DNA of 64,000 nucleotides from DASXHY01 sp036272195 (GTDB taxonomy: Bacteria; Verrucomicrobiota; Verrucomicrobiia; Limisphaerales; DASXHY01), in NCBI GenBank assembly GCA_036272195.1, contig DATAZE010000035.1, positions 130,312-194,311 of the forward strand, in the 5' to 3' direction. The notes under the pieces were generated by a model. The model saw only the letters and a list, made by a program, of their open reading frames with translations. It searched no databases and was not told where the DNA came from. Positions within the stretch are counted from its first letter, which is position 1. Each line of letters opens with the position of its first letter. This document shows positions 42,643 to 51,740 of this stretch, piece by piece. The translations under genes and the position numbers were made by a program.

Positions 42643-43301
42643 ACATCAAAATCGTCTACTATCTCGATACCGCTTCGTCCTGGTGTTACTGGGCGGAGCC
42701 GGCGTGGGCGGAATTAAAGCGCCGTTACGCGAATGCGCCGGTCGAGTTCAGTTGGAAAATTGCGCTGCTCGATGAAAACAGCATGTCGAAGTCGCGCGCG
42801 CAGTGCGATTGGTTTTATCGCCGCAGTGGAACCATCACGCGCTCGCCGTTCATGCTGCATTCCGGCTGGCTGGACCCGGTGTTGCCGGAATTTCTCGCGC
42901 CGAATTGCGTTGCCGAAGCGGCGAAGGATTTGGGCGTCGCGGATGACCGCGTGCGTTTGGCGCTGATGGAGGCGGCGATGCGCGAAGGGAAGAAAGTCGC
43001 AGATTGGAATGTGTCGGCCGGTATTGCCGCAAAAGCCGCGGGCCTGAATGAAAGTTCGTTGCTGGCGAAGGCGCGTTCGGCGGAAATCGAGCAGCGTGTG
43101 CGAGCGAGCACGGCAGAGTTTCATGCATTGAAAGTCACGCAGCGTCCGACGTTTGTTTTAGAGAGCAATATTGGCGATCGCGCGGTGTTTTCGGGTTGTT
43201 GGCGCGCGGAGCCGTTGATTGCGACGATTGAGGGGATGCTTTCGGATGCCACCGCTTATGCTTCGTGGAAGACGCATATTGGCGACCCGCCGCAAAGCTG
43301 A
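42639..43301 (+). CDS. DsbA-family thioredoxin-fold protein
   Basis: 220 residues, starting with ATGA overlap on the thrS stop. The fold of the DsbA/2-hydroxychromene-2-carboxylate isomerase group is suggested by IKIVYYLDTASSWCYWAEPAW at the start and by the late VTQRPTFVLES cis-proline region (a Pro after TQR). The active-site-like stretch SSWCYW has a single Cys, so ordinary disulfide exchange is unlikely; glutathione-linked isomerase-type activity or another role is possible. There is no signal peptide, so it is cytoplasmic. Coupling to thrS suggests shared attenuation control. Confidence 0.82.
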   Translation: MNIKIVYYLDTASSWCYWAEPAWAELKRRYANAPVEFSWKIALLDENSMSKSRAQCDWFYRRSGTITRSPFMLHSGWLDPVLPEFLAPNCVAEAAKDLGVADDRVRLALMEAAMREGKKVADWNVSAGIAAKAAGLNESSLLAKARSAEIEQRVRASTAEFHALKVTQRPTFVLESNIGDRAVFSGCWRAEPLIATIEGMLSDATAYASWKTHIGDPPQS

Positions 43302-43305
43302 GTTG

Positions 43306-43366
43306 GTAGTTCCGCCTTTAGGCGGTCCTGCGTAACTCTTCCCGAACCGCCTAAAGGCGGAACTAC
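43306..43366. repeat. Perfect 21-bp inverted repeat after the DsbA-like gene
   Basis: GTAGTTCCGCCTTTAGGCGG and one more base (43306-43326) are exactly complementary to 43346-43366 across a 19-base loop. Each arm also contains the smaller palindrome CCGCCTTTAGGCGG. It can act as a terminator and is of the dispersed REP type. Confidence 0.88.
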
Positions 43367-43433
43367 AAACGGTTAAAGCGCTCACATAATTTTCAGTCGC
43401 GGATTTCCCGCTCTTCGATTAGTTTGCGCGGCT

Positions 43434-45509
43434 ATGAAATCCTCCTTGTTCGTGGCGTTCATTCTCGGTGTTCTCTCGACCAGCCGCGCTGACGAAGGCA
43501 TGTGGCTCTTCAACCAGCCGCCGCGCGAGATTTTGCGCGAGCGCCATCAATTCGAACCGAGTGATGCCTGGATCGAACATCTGCAAAAATCCTCCGTGCG
43601 CATTGGCGCATCGGGCAGTTTTGTGAGCGAGGATGGTTTGCTGATTTCCAACCATCACGTCGGCGCCGGTTCGCTGCAGAAACTCAGCACGAAGGAAAAA
43701 AATTATCTGCGCGACGGCTTTTACGCCCACGCGCTGGCGGAGGAAATGAAGTGCCTGGACCTCGAAATCAACGTCCTGCAATCCATCGAGGACGTTTCCG
43801 TGCGCGTCAATGCCGCGATTCCGAAAGACGCTGATCCGCAGGCTGCGTTTGCCGCGCGCCGCAAGGTGATTGCGGAGATTGAAAAAGAGTCGCTCGACAA
43901 AACCGGATTGCGCTCGGACGTCGTGACGCTTTGGCAGGGCGGCACGTATCAACTTTACCGCTACAAACGCTACACGGATGTGCGGATCGTTTTCGCTCCG
44001 GAATTACAGGCGGCATTCTTTGGCGGCGACCCGGACAATTTTGAATTTCCGCGCTTCGATTTCGATATCTGCCTTTTTCGCGCCTACGAAAACGGCGAGC
44101 CGGCCAAGACGAAGGATTTCCTGAAATTTTCCGCGACCGGTCCGCGCGATGGTGAATTGGTTTTTGTTTCGGGTCATCCGGGTGGAACGAGCCGGCAGTT
44201 GACGATGGCGGAACTGGATAATTTACGCGACCAGGGGCTGCCGTTCCGGTTGGCGAACCTCAAGCGCGAGGAGGTGTTGCTGGGCAATTGGAGCGCGCGC
44301 GAGGAGGAGAATGCGCGACGCGCCCGGGAATCTTTGTTCGGCGTGCAGAATTCGCGCAAGGCGCTAGACGGCCGCCTGGCCGGGTTGCTCGATCCGGATT
44401 TGATGGGAAAAAAGCTCAGTGCGGAGGCGGATTTCAAGGCGCAACTCGCAGCCAAGCCAGAATTTGCCGACGCGCTCGCCGCTTACGATAAAATCGCGGA
44501 AGCAACCAAGACGCTGGCGGCGCAGTCGGAGCGCTACGCGTTGCTTGAACGCGGGGACGGCTTTATTTCGGAGAGTTTTCATATCGCGCGCACGCTTTTG
44601 CGCGCAAGCGAGGAACGGCCTAAGCCGAATGGCGAGCGGCTGCGGGAATTCTCCGACTCCGGCAAAGTATCGCTGGAACTCAGCCTTTTTTCCACCCGGC
44701 CGATTTACACCGACATGGAGATTCTAACGATGTCGGAGTCGCTGACGTATTTCGCAACGCAATTCGGCGCGGACGATCCGTTGGTGAAAAAAGTGCTGGC
44801 GGGCAAATCGCCGCACGAGCGCGCGGTGGAATTGATCAATAGCACAAAAGTGCGCGACGTGGCTTTCCGTAAAAAACTTTATGAAGGCGGCACGAGCGCG
44901 GTGACGGCGGCGAACGATCCGATGATTGAACTGGCGCGATTGATCGACCCGGACGCGCGCGCGTTGCGAAAGGTTGCAGAAGAGCAGAGCGAAGTGAAGC
45001 AGCAGGCGCACGCAGCGATCGCGCGTGCGGCGAATGCGCTGCTGGGCACCGGCGGCTCGCGTTATCCGGATGCGACCGGGACGTTGCGGCTTTCCTATGG
45101 CACGGTGAAGGGCTACGAGGAAGATGGGCAGCCGGTTTCGGCATTCACGACTTTCGCGGGACTTTACGAACGGGCGAAGGACATGAAAGAGCGTCCGCCA
45201 TTCGATCTGCCGGCGACCTGGGAGAAGGGCCGCTCGCGGCTGAATTTGAAAACGCAGTACAATTTCGTCAGCACGTGCGATATCATTGGAGGGAATTCGG
45301 GCAGCCCGGTGGTGAATCGCGCCGGGGAATTCGTGGGGATTATTTTCGACGGCAATCTCCAGGGTCTGCCGTGGGATTATGCGTTCGATGATAAACAGGG
45401 CCGCGCGACGGCGGTGGATTCCGCGGCGATCGTCGAGGGGCTTGATAAAATTTATCACGCGAAGGAACTTGTGCGGGAACTTTTGGAGGGGAAAAGGACG
45501 GAGAAATAA
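43434..45509 (+). CDS. S46-family serine peptidase (DPP7/DPP11-like)
   Basis: 691 residues with a signal peptide (MKSSLFVAFILGVLSTSRA). The protein begins DEGMWLFNQPP as is typical of S46 dipeptidyl-peptidases. The catalytic His lies in DGLLISNHHVGAGS (about His75) and the catalytic Ser in GGNSGSPVVN (about Ser622). Between them is the long helical insertion characteristic of the family, which gives exopeptidase specificity. These enzymes act in the periplasm, removing dipeptides from oligopeptide N-termini for amino-acid catabolism. Length is normal (about 700). It is monocistronic by position. Confidence 0.94.
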   Translation: MKSSLFVAFILGVLSTSRADEGMWLFNQPPREILRERHQFEPSDAWIEHLQKSSVRIGASGSFVSEDGLLISNHHVGAGSLQKLSTKEKNYLRDGFYAHALAEEMKCLDLEINVLQSIEDVSVRVNAAIPKDADPQAAFAARRKVIAEIEKESLDKTGLRSDVVTLWQGGTYQLYRYKRYTDVRIVFAPELQAAFFGGDPDNFEFPRFDFDICLFRAYENGEPAKTKDFLKFSATGPRDGELVFVSGHPGGTSRQLTMAELDNLRDQGLPFRLANLKREEVLLGNWSAREEENARRARESLFGVQNSRKALDGRLAGLLDPDLMGKKLSAEADFKAQLAAKPEFADALAAYDKIAEATKTLAAQSERYALLERGDGFISESFHIARTLLRASEERPKPNGERLREFSDSGKVSLELSLFSTRPIYTDMEILTMSESLTYFATQFGADDPLVKKVLAGKSPHERAVELINSTKVRDVAFRKKLYEGGTSAVTAANDPMIELARLIDPDARALRKVAEEQSEVKQQAHAAIARAANALLGTGGSRYPDATGTLRLSYGTVKGYEEDGQPVSAFTTFAGLYERAKDMKERPPFDLPATWEKGRSRLNLKTQYNFVSTCDIIGGNSGSPVVNRAGEFVGIIFDGNLQGLPWDYAFDDKQGRATAVDSAAIVEGLDKIYHAKELVRELLEGKRTEK

Positions 45510-45661
45510 AAATGCCTTTAGCCACAGATGGACACAGATGAAACACAGATGAAGAATTTTCACAGCAGGAAACGAAGGGAACAAAGTTCCTTGCTGGTTG
45601 CCTCGTTCAAGTCTCGTGGATGCGCTCTTTAAAGGTGAAAGAATTGGCCGCAATTTCTGTC

Positions 45662-45738
45662 GTCCCTGCGGGACTTGGAAAAATTACGTCATACCCACCA
45701 CTGAAGTGGTGGGCAATTTTCTTTCGTCCTAACGGACT
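45662..45738. repeat. Multi-palindrome repeat cluster
   Basis: GTCCCTGCGGGAC (45662-45674), CCCACCACT-GA-AGTGGTGGG (45694-45713) and GTCC-TAAC-GGAC (45727-45738) follow one another. Three hairpins in this order form a recognisable dispersed intergenic repeat. A further short repeat (CACAGATG, three times) lies at 45520-45550. Confidence 0.75.
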
Positions 45739-45804
45739 TTGTTGGAGCGCGTGTGGGCGATGTGCCGGCTTTGCGCAGTTGTCGGAACGTGGTATGAAGA
45801 TAGT

Positions 45805-46152
45805 ATGAAATCGAGGTCACTAAAATTTTTCGCGGCATTGCTGTCGATCGTAATCGTGGCGATGTCGGCCAGCGGCGATGAAACGAATACTGAAAAAGTC
45901 AAAGACGCGGTAAAGAATACCGCGAATAAAACGAGCGAGGCCATCAAAGACACTACTCAAAAAGCTATCGACGCCGGCAAGGAGGGAGCGCAGAAAACGG
46001 GCGTTTGGGCCACGAATGTTGCGACGAATGTCGCTGCCAAGGCGACTTCGCTGGGCACGAACGTGGCGGCCAAAGCAAAGCAAGGCGCCCAAAAAGTCGA
46101 GAGCGTGGCGACAAATATCGTCGATGAAATCAAGGAGAAGGTAGGCCACTAA
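45805..46152 (+). CDS. Small exported LEA/apolipoprotein-like helical repeat protein
   Basis: 115 residues from the ATG at 45805, giving a signal peptide (LKFFAALLSIVIVAMSASG). The mature part is an 11-residue-type amphipathic repeat rich in Lys, Ala, Thr and Asn (KVKDAVKNTANKTSEAIKDT, TTQKAIDAGKEGAQKTG, then TNVAAKATSLGTNVAAKAK). This pattern resembles LEA group 3 and apolipoprotein-like proteins, which are disordered until they meet membranes or dry out. An envelope stress role is possible, by analogy only. Confidence 0.75.
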   Translation: MKSRSLKFFAALLSIVIVAMSASGDETNTEKVKDAVKNTANKTSEAIKDTTQKAIDAGKEGAQKTGVWATNVATNVAAKATSLGTNVAAKAKQGAQKVESVATNIVDEIKEKVGH

Positions 46153-46197
46153 AGCGAACGAGATCCCGTTTCAACCCGGACCTGCAATCGTAGAGCC

Positions 46198-46704
46198 ATG
46201 CATACATACTGGGCCGCTTTTGTTGAATTGATCCGCACGCCGTTCGCGCACACGGCGCTGATTTGGGGCATCGTGCCGCTTTACTTCGCGCTGTTGCTCA
46301 ATGAAATGACTTCGTCGAAGGCGAACTTTCGCACGGCGATTCAAACGGGTTTCAGCTTTGTCTGGGCGGGCCTGCAATGGTTGTATCCCTATTTTCGACC
46401 GCACGCGACGGGGACAGCGCGGTTGGAACTCGGCGCCATGCTGCCGGTGAACCTGTTCGTGACATTTACGGTGCTCGGGCTTGGAGTCATCGCGTTCATC
46501 AGCGGGTTGAGGCGCACATACCCGAAATATGGAGCGTTTCTCGGCCATACGAGATTCGCGAATTATTTCATGATTACAATATTTCCCATCCAGGCGCGGG
46601 TGTTGGAATGGCGATGGGATTATGTGGTGGCCATTGCGCTGTTCGCGGTGCCGGTGTGGCTGGTGCTGCACTTTGGCCTGATGCCGGTGCGCGGACGGAA
46701 GTGA
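46198..46704 (+). CDS. Hypothetical polytopic membrane protein
   Basis: 168 residues with about four hydrophobic segments (HTALIWGIVPLYFALLLNEM, FRTAIQTGFSFVWAGLQWLY, LPVNLFVTFTVLGLGVIAFI, YVVAIALFAVPVWLVLHFGL). No conserved family motif was recognised. It is likely an inner-membrane protein of unknown function. It is convergent with the GH105 gene. Confidence 0.72.
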   Translation: MHTYWAAFVELIRTPFAHTALIWGIVPLYFALLLNEMTSSKANFRTAIQTGFSFVWAGLQWLYPYFRPHATGTARLELGAMLPVNLFVTFTVLGLGVIAFISGLRRTYPKYGAFLGHTRFANYFMITIFPIQARVLEWRWDYVVAIALFAVPVWLVLHFGLMPVRGRK

Positions 46705-46740
46705 GATTTCGTCCCGCGCTATGCGCGTGTGACGGGATAT

Positions 46741-46764
46741 GGGGCTGAGCGGTGGCTCAGCCCC
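46741..46764. terminator. Hairpin between convergent genes
   Basis: GGGGCTGAGC (46741-46750) pairs with GCTCAGCCCC (46755-46764) across GGTG. It has no T run, but it sits midway between the stops at 46704 and 46777, so it is a likely bidirectional stop or repeat element. Confidence 0.65.
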
Positions 46765-46776
46765 ACCGGTAAATGG

Positions 46777-48048
46777 TTACTTTTGTTTCGCCACCAAAAT
46801 TTCCGTGCCGGCCAGCAGCACGGGGCCGCGGCCATGCGGGTCGTCGGAAGGGCGTTGCCGGTTCACATAGTAATCGAGGTCCTGGCCGATGTTGGTGCCG
46901 ATGCAGGTTTCGTTGACCACGCCGTCCGTGGTGACATTTTTGGAAATGCCCGCGAAGGCCTTGCGCGCCATGGGCAGATAAGACGCATTGATCCATCCGC
47001 GATTCACCGCGCGCGCGATGCCGTAGGCGAACATCGCCGTGCAACTGGTTTCCTCCCACAACTCCGGATGGTCCAGCACCTGACGCCACATGCCGTCCGG
47101 CGCCTGCACTTTTTGCAAGCCATCAATTTGCTTTTTCAAAATGGCGATGACCTTTGCGCGGGCGGGATGATCTTCAGGCAGCGCAGAGAGCAATTCCACC
47201 GCGGCCACGGTCACCCAGCCATTTCCACGGCCCCATTTGAACGGCGAATGTTTTTTCGCCTTCGCATCGTAGCCGTGGAAGAAAAGGCCGTCGGCGTCCT
47301 GCTCCAATTCCGCCTGATGAGTGATTTGGTTCGCCGCGTCATCCAGATATTTTTTATCACCGGAAAATTCCGACCAGCGAATGATCACGGGGCAGCCCAT
47401 GTAAAGGTCGTCCGGCCACACGGTCGATTGCTTGCCGCGCGAAAGGGTGCCGTCCGGGAGCCGCTCCTGCTTGTTGGCGACCCAATCCACCACGCGCGCG
47501 GCGATTTCCTTGTCCGCCGGCGTGACCAGTTCCGGGTGGCGCAACATTGTTTCCACAATCTGGTTGCCCATGGAGCCGCAACTATCGAGATTGCCAAGGT
47601 TGATGAGGGGTTTGAGTTTGGTAGTGCGGGCAAACGTTTTTCCATCGTTGCCGAATTGTTTTTCCAGGCCGGCGAGCCATTGATAATAGCGCGCGCAGAT
47701 TTTATCGTGCTCGAGCACGAATTTTTCCGCCTCTTTATCGCCGGTGACATCGGTGGAACGAATCACGCCGTAAAGCGCCACGCCCCAGGGATAGTTCCAC
47801 ACAATTCCTTCCGGCGCTTTCGCGGCTTTGGCCTGGTCGAGGTTTGTGACGGTGGGATATTCGCCGTCAGCCAGCGCGTGAATCTGGTGCTTGGCGACGC
47901 GTGAAATGACGTCGCGAATTTGGGCGTCAGTGATGGTGGATTCCGCGGGCGCTTTGGAGGCGTCCTGCGCGCGAAGCAGGGGCGCGGTCGCCATTAACAA
48001 CAAGCCGAGCGCGGCTCGTGATAGCAGGGGTGCAGGGATTTTTTTCAT
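46777..48048 (-). CDS. Exported glycoside hydrolase family 88/105 protein (unsaturated rhamnogalacturonyl hydrolase type)
   Basis: 423 residues from the Met at 48048, which opens a signal peptide (PLLSRAALGLLLMATAPLL). The open frame continues upstream but only as shadow of the next gene's tail. Family features: HALADGEYPTVTNLDQ, GNLDSCGSMGNQI, VWPDDLYMGCPVIIRWSE, FKWGRGNGWVTVAAVELL and TSCTAMFAYGIARAVNRGWI, matching the (alpha/alpha)6 barrel of GH105 with a catalytic Asp in WPDDLYMG. It removes the unsaturated uronate from oligosaccharides left by pectin or rhamnogalacturonan lyases. DUF4861 upstream on the same strand supports a pectin-type context. Confidence 0.9.
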   Translation of the reverse strand: MKKIPAPLLSRAALGLLLMATAPLLRAQDASKAPAESTITDAQIRDVISRVAKHQIHALADGEYPTVTNLDQAKAAKAPEGIVWNYPWGVALYGVIRSTDVTGDKEAEKFVLEHDKICARYYQWLAGLEKQFGNDGKTFARTTKLKPLINLGNLDSCGSMGNQIVETMLRHPELVTPADKEIAARVVDWVANKQERLPDGTLSRGKQSTVWPDDLYMGCPVIIRWSEFSGDKKYLDDAANQITHQAELEQDADGLFFHGYDAKAKKHSPFKWGRGNGWVTVAAVELLSALPEDHPARAKVIAILKKQIDGLQKVQAPDGMWRQVLDHPELWEETSCTAMFAYGIARAVNRGWINASYLPMARKAFAGISKNVTTDGVVNETCIGTNIGQDLDYYVNRQRPSDDPHGRGPVLLAGTEILVAKQK

Positions 48049-48083
48049 CGGGTGGGCACGGGTGTAGGGTGTTGACTGAATTG

Positions 48084-49238
48084 TTATTGCCCGGAGACAC
48101 TGACTTCGATTGGTGAACTGGCGCTTTGCGCGAAGTTGCTCACATATTTTTTCCACGCGTCCTGGCTCGTGATTTTCCCCGGGCGATCCCATGCAAAACC
48201 GGCCCAGTAGGAGATCGAGCCGTTCGCATCGGTTTTGGCCAGCATTAAATTGTTCTGTTTGTCTTCCGTTTCTTTCGCGACGGATTTCGGATTCACAATG
48301 GCCGCGACGCCTTGCATGCCCAGATTTTTTTCCATCGACTGCCAACTGGCGAGCGTTCCTTGTTCGGCGTTGAAATCCTTTTGTTCGCCGGAAACTTTTT
48401 TCAAGCCGATCGCCGCGGTGAGCAGGCCGTTGCCGCCCTTGAACGTCGCGACGTAATGATCCATCTGGCTGCCGGCATCGAGTGACACGCGCAGGGTCTC
48501 GGTGACCTTCGTGCCGTCCGCCTCGAATGCCGGGTAGTCGAGTTCAAACAGCACGCGAATCGGGCCGTTGGCCAGTACGCGTGAGCCGGTGAAGTTAACT
48601 GGGGCGGCTAGCTTGTCGCCGGCCCAAAGGCCGATGCCGCCATCGCCGCGCGTGGAACCCGCGGAATAATCATCGCAACCTTCGCCCTGATCGCTGTGAT
48701 AATTATCGACCATATACCAGTCGTCGAGGACTAGCCGCGAAGTGTCCTTCGACCAGATATCAATCGCGCTGCTCGTCAACGGTTCGCCTTTCCACGCGAT
48801 GAGCGCGTTGCCGTACGTGCGGTGCGCGATCAAATTATTTTCCCACGCGAAGTCATCGAACCGTTCGCGAACGAAGCGGCCGTAGGCCTTGAAATCGGCT
48901 TTCTGGTAGGCCTGCTTTTTGCTGGTGCTCACGGTGAAGGTCTTGGTTTCACCCGGCGCGAAATCCGCCTGGAAGATCACCATATCGGGCTTGTGATAAT
49001 CGTCGTAATCGGTGTCCACGGCCTGGCAGAGGACCTCCTTGCCGGAACTGTCTTTGACGTGAATCATTTCGAGGTTTTTGGCCCCGAGCGGAGCGAGGTC
49101 TTTGCCGGAAATCTCGATGGTCTGGCTGGGGCGCGGGATTTGCAATTTATTGACGGCTTTGATGGTCAACGGCCCGGCGGCGGAACAGGCTGCGGGTAGC
49201 GAAGCGGCGAGCAGGACTTGCAGGAGCTTTGTTTTCAT
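48084..49238 (-). CDS. DUF4861 exported protein
   Basis: 384 residues with a signal peptide (LLQVLLAASLPAACSAAG). It matches DUF4861 in size and pattern: the N-terminal domain RPSQTIEISGKDLAPLGAKN, then PDMVIFQADFAPGETKTF, YGRFVRERFDDFAWENNLIAHRTYG, and ANGPIRVLFELDYPAFE with SYWAGFAWDRPGKI near the end. DUF4861 genes commonly stand beside GH88/GH105 genes, as here (36 bases apart). The likely role is in uronate-oligosaccharide breakdown in the periplasm. The reaction is not established. Confidence 0.87.
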   Translation of the reverse strand: MKTKLLQVLLAASLPAACSAAGPLTIKAVNKLQIPRPSQTIEISGKDLAPLGAKNLEMIHVKDSSGKEVLCQAVDTDYDDYHKPDMVIFQADFAPGETKTFTVSTSKKQAYQKADFKAYGRFVRERFDDFAWENNLIAHRTYGNALIAWKGEPLTSSAIDIWSKDTSRLVLDDWYMVDNYHSDQGEGCDDYSAGSTRGDGGIGLWAGDKLAAPVNFTGSRVLANGPIRVLFELDYPAFEADGTKVTETLRVSLDAGSQMDHYVATFKGGNGLLTAAIGLKKVSGEQKDFNAEQGTLASWQSMEKNLGMQGVAAIVNPKSVAKETEDKQNNLMLAKTDANGSISYWAGFAWDRPGKITSQDAWKKYVSNFAQSASSPIEVSVSGQ

Positions 49239-49859
49239 GAAGAGATTGTTTTCGTTCAGTTACTGACGATTGAGCGTGCCCGGCGGTTACGGAAGGTTAT
49301 TGGCCACATGGTGTCAGTTTATTGCTGGGGCTCGGTCAAGCCGTGGTCTATGATGGTGGTTGCCTATATAATAGGCGACGTTTGGGAGCGTACTTATGAC
49401 ATTCAAAAGACGAAGTGTCCGAAAATTAATTCCCTGGCGTTCATTACTTTGTCGTTGGCTTGAAGTGATAGCGGCGTTTTACAACAGTTCTCGCAAGGAA
49501 AAACGGATTCATCCAGCCTGGCGAGTCATTGATTTCTCACAGAAATGTTCCGCCCGTTCAGGGCTTGGGAAATTGCTTCAACGTTACTCAGGGCGTTGCC
49601 CTGGGCTGTCATGTTGCGGGCTTCAGCCCATACACAGACGAAGTTTCATTCCGGGAACGAGGTCGAACAACTATACAAGTTATTTGCAACTCGGGAGACC
49701 GAAGCTAAAGCAAACTTCAGATCTCGACCTATCGGAAACAATCGCCCGCGCCGAACAAGGCTCGGCGAATCAAGCGTTGAAAGCTGTGGCCGACGATTTG
49801 GTTGCCTTCGTGAAATCCGTGCTCCGAAAAGGCAATTGAGAGAATCTCAACTTGAGCGT
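49239..49859. other. Intergenic region with repeat cluster and possible decayed frame
   Basis: About 620 bases. Besides the repeat cluster at 49552-49629, a plus-strand frame ends in TIARAEQGSANQALKAV and VADDLVAFVKSVLRKGN (stop at 49839), while an adjacent frame shows EVEQLYKLFATRETEAKANF just before it. This may be a frameshifted remnant of a small helical protein. No start or homologous family could be given. Confidence 0.35.
49552..49629. repeat. Triple small-palindrome repeat
   Basis: GCCC-GTTCA-GGGC (49552-49564), CAGGGC-GTT-GCCCTG (49589-49603) and GGGCTTCAGCCC (49618-49629). The arrangement parallels the cluster at 45662-45738 and is a dispersed intergenic repeat type. Confidence 0.7.
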
Positions 49860-50039
49860 TTAAGATTCGTGCAGTAGAAAATAAGCCAGGCCGAAAGCGG
49901 CCAGCAGCAGCCCAATAATCGCCGCGCATTCGGTCACCGTTACCACGCCCGCGACGTGGATAAGCACGCCCAAACAAGTTATGCCGAAATGGAAAAAGTC
50001 CATCGGTCCGCGATCTGTCGATTCCACGCGAGTCGTCAT
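49860..50039 (-). CDS. Small membrane protein (59 aa) in mgtE operon position
   Basis: 59 residues from the ATG at 50039. A short polar N-terminus (MTTRVESTDRGPMDFFHFG) is followed by two hydrophobic stretches (ITCLGVLIHVAGVV and CAAIIGLLLAAFGLAYFLL), separated by TVTE. It begins 20 bases after the mgtE stop on the same strand, so it is probably co-transcribed with the magnesium channel gene. Small membrane proteins that tune transporters are known in other bacteria, but nothing in the sequence shows that here. Confidence 0.65.
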   Translation of the reverse strand: MTTRVESTDRGPMDFFHFGITCLGVLIHVAGVVTVTECAAIIGLLLAAFGLAYFLLHES

Positions 50040-50059
50040 GATGAAGCCAATCTAATGCG

Positions 50060-51475
50060 TCAGGGGGAAGATGCAACCGGCAGGGGGACGTGCTTGAGGT
50101 AAACCGCGTAGGCCACCGTGAAATAAATCACCACGCCGGTCACATCCACGAGCGTCGCGACGAAAGGAGCGGAGGATGCGGCGGGATCGAGTCCGACGCG
50201 CTTCAGCACAAACGGCAGCATCGAACCTGAGAGGCTTCCCCAGAGAACGACGCCGATGAGTGAAAACAAAATGGTCAGCCCCACGAGCCACCAATAAGGC
50301 CCATACATGCCGCCCGAGGCGCGTTGAAAAATAAAATGCCAGGCGCTGATGCGGACGAAGCCGATCGTTCCCAGAATGATGCCGAGCGCCAGGCCGGACA
50401 GGATTTCGCGCCGCATCACACGCCACCAATCGCGCAGGGTTATTTCGCCGAGGGCCATGGCCCGGATGATGAGGGTGGTTGCCTGCGAACCGGAATTGCC
50501 GCCGCTCGACATGATCAGCGGCAAAAACAGGACGAGCACGACAGCCTTGGCGATTTCGTCCTGGAAAAAAGTCATTGCTGTCGAGGTCAGCATTTCGCTC
50601 AGGAACAGAATCACCAGCCACGGCGCGCGCTTGCGCACCATTCCCGCCAAATCAGTCCTGAGGTAGGGCAAATCGAGGGCTTCGACACCACCGAGTTTCT
50701 GGATGTCTTCGGTGGCCTCGCGTTCGGCAACGTCCAGCACGTCGTCGACGGTGACGACTCCGACCAGCACTTCCTTGGAGTCGACTACCGGCAGGATGGT
50801 GGAGTCGTATTTCTTGAAAGCTGCGACGGCGGTTTCCTGGTCGTCCGTGGCGCGCAAAAAGATTTGCTGGTTTTCGAGAAGTTCGAGCACAGACATTTGC
50901 AACGGCGCGACCACCAGGTTTCGCAAGCGCACGTAATCGACAAGGTGCCCCTTGCCGTCCACGACGTAAAGCTGGCTCATGGATTCGCGCTTATCGGCTT
51001 CCTCGCGCAAATGCGACAGGACTTCCGCGACGGTCCAATTCTGCTGGATCGCAACGTAGTGAGGCGTCATGCGCCGGCCGATCGAGCCTTTCGGATAGCC
51101 GAGCAGGTCCGTGGCGATCTTGCGCTCTTCCGGCTTGAGCAGAGCGAGAAGTTTTTGGGTGGCGGCGGACGGCAACTCTTCGAGCAGCGCCGTGCGGTCA
51201 TCGGGCGAGATGTCGTTGAGGATCTGCGCCACTTGCTCCGTGCCGAGCGCGTGGAGGGTTTGTTCCTGGTCGCTGATGGGCAGGTATTCGAAGACTTCGG
51301 CGGCGACATCGTGCGGCAGGATTCGCAGCAACACCGCTTCCTCCTCCGGGCCCAGGTCGAAAAAAATCTCCGCGATGTCCGGCGGAGAAAAATCACAAAG
51401 GATGGCGCGAAGCTGCGCGAAATCCCGTTTCGCGATCAAATCCACCAGCTCAGGTTGCAGCAAATTGCCAATCAT
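50060..51475 (-). CDS. mgtE: Magnesium transporter MgtE
   Basis: 471 residues, normal length. In order: the N-terminal helical N domain (LVDLIAKRDFAQLRAILCDFSP, repeated LPHDVAAEVFEYLP and SPDDRTALLEELP patterns), two CBS domains (VAEVLSHLREE and VLVGVVTVDDVLDV), then about five membrane helices with FLPLIMSSGGNSGSQATTLIIRA, the conserved pore-region signature. MgtE is a Mg2+-gated channel of the inner membrane. No M-box or other riboswitch could be recognised in the region upstream (51476-51740). A small membrane protein gene follows. Confidence 0.96.
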   Translation of the reverse strand: MIGNLLQPELVDLIAKRDFAQLRAILCDFSPPDIAEIFFDLGPEEEAVLLRILPHDVAAEVFEYLPISDQEQTLHALGTEQVAQILNDISPDDRTALLEELPSAATQKLLALLKPEERKIATDLLGYPKGSIGRRMTPHYVAIQQNWTVAEVLSHLREEADKRESMSQLYVVDGKGHLVDYVRLRNLVVAPLQMSVLELLENQQIFLRATDDQETAVAAFKKYDSTILPVVDSKEVLVGVVTVDDVLDVAEREATEDIQKLGGVEALDLPYLRTDLAGMVRKRAPWLVILFLSEMLTSTAMTFFQDEIAKAVVLVLFLPLIMSSGGNSGSQATTLIIRAMALGEITLRDWWRVMRREILSGLALGIILGTIGFVRISAWHFIFQRASGGMYGPYWWLVGLTILFSLIGVVLWGSLSGSMLPFVLKRVGLDPAASSAPFVATLVDVTGVVIYFTVAYAVYLKHVPLPVASSP

Positions 51476-51740
51476 GCGTCACTTCAGTCCGCAAATACTC
51501 GATACGACCGCACTAAAGTTCGTCGACAGAATGGTACAATGCACCGGTACGGGCAATCAAACTTTTGTCCTGTCTCAATGAAACGTGATTGGGAGCGAGC
51601 GTCGTCACGCGTCACGTTTTACGTTTCATGTTCATGGGGCTAAATCCCCAATGGATTCCGGGAACAAAAGGATGGACGGGTTATTAGCCGCACGATCCGG
51701 CGGCCAAACCTGGCAAGCAACACACAAAAACTGAGATTAT
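51476..51740. other. Divergent region between mgtE and the TPP enzyme gene
   Basis: 265 bases. It includes the inverted pair TGAAACGT / ACGTTTCA (near 51578-51630) with CGTCACG repeats between, a small dispersed palindrome. No riboswitch or clear promoter was identified. Confidence 0.4.

Noticed and set aside
42639..43301. Classical DsbA disulfide oxidase
   Set aside because: There is no signal peptide and only one Cys in the active-site region (SSWCYW), so a CxxC oxidase is unlikely.
50324..51643. 439-codon open frame antisense to mgtE
   Set aside because: Low-complexity, His/Gln/Asp-rich shadow of a clear MgtE gene.
51476..51740. M-box or other magnesium riboswitch before mgtE
   Set aside because: No conserved core could be matched; only small palindromes are visible.
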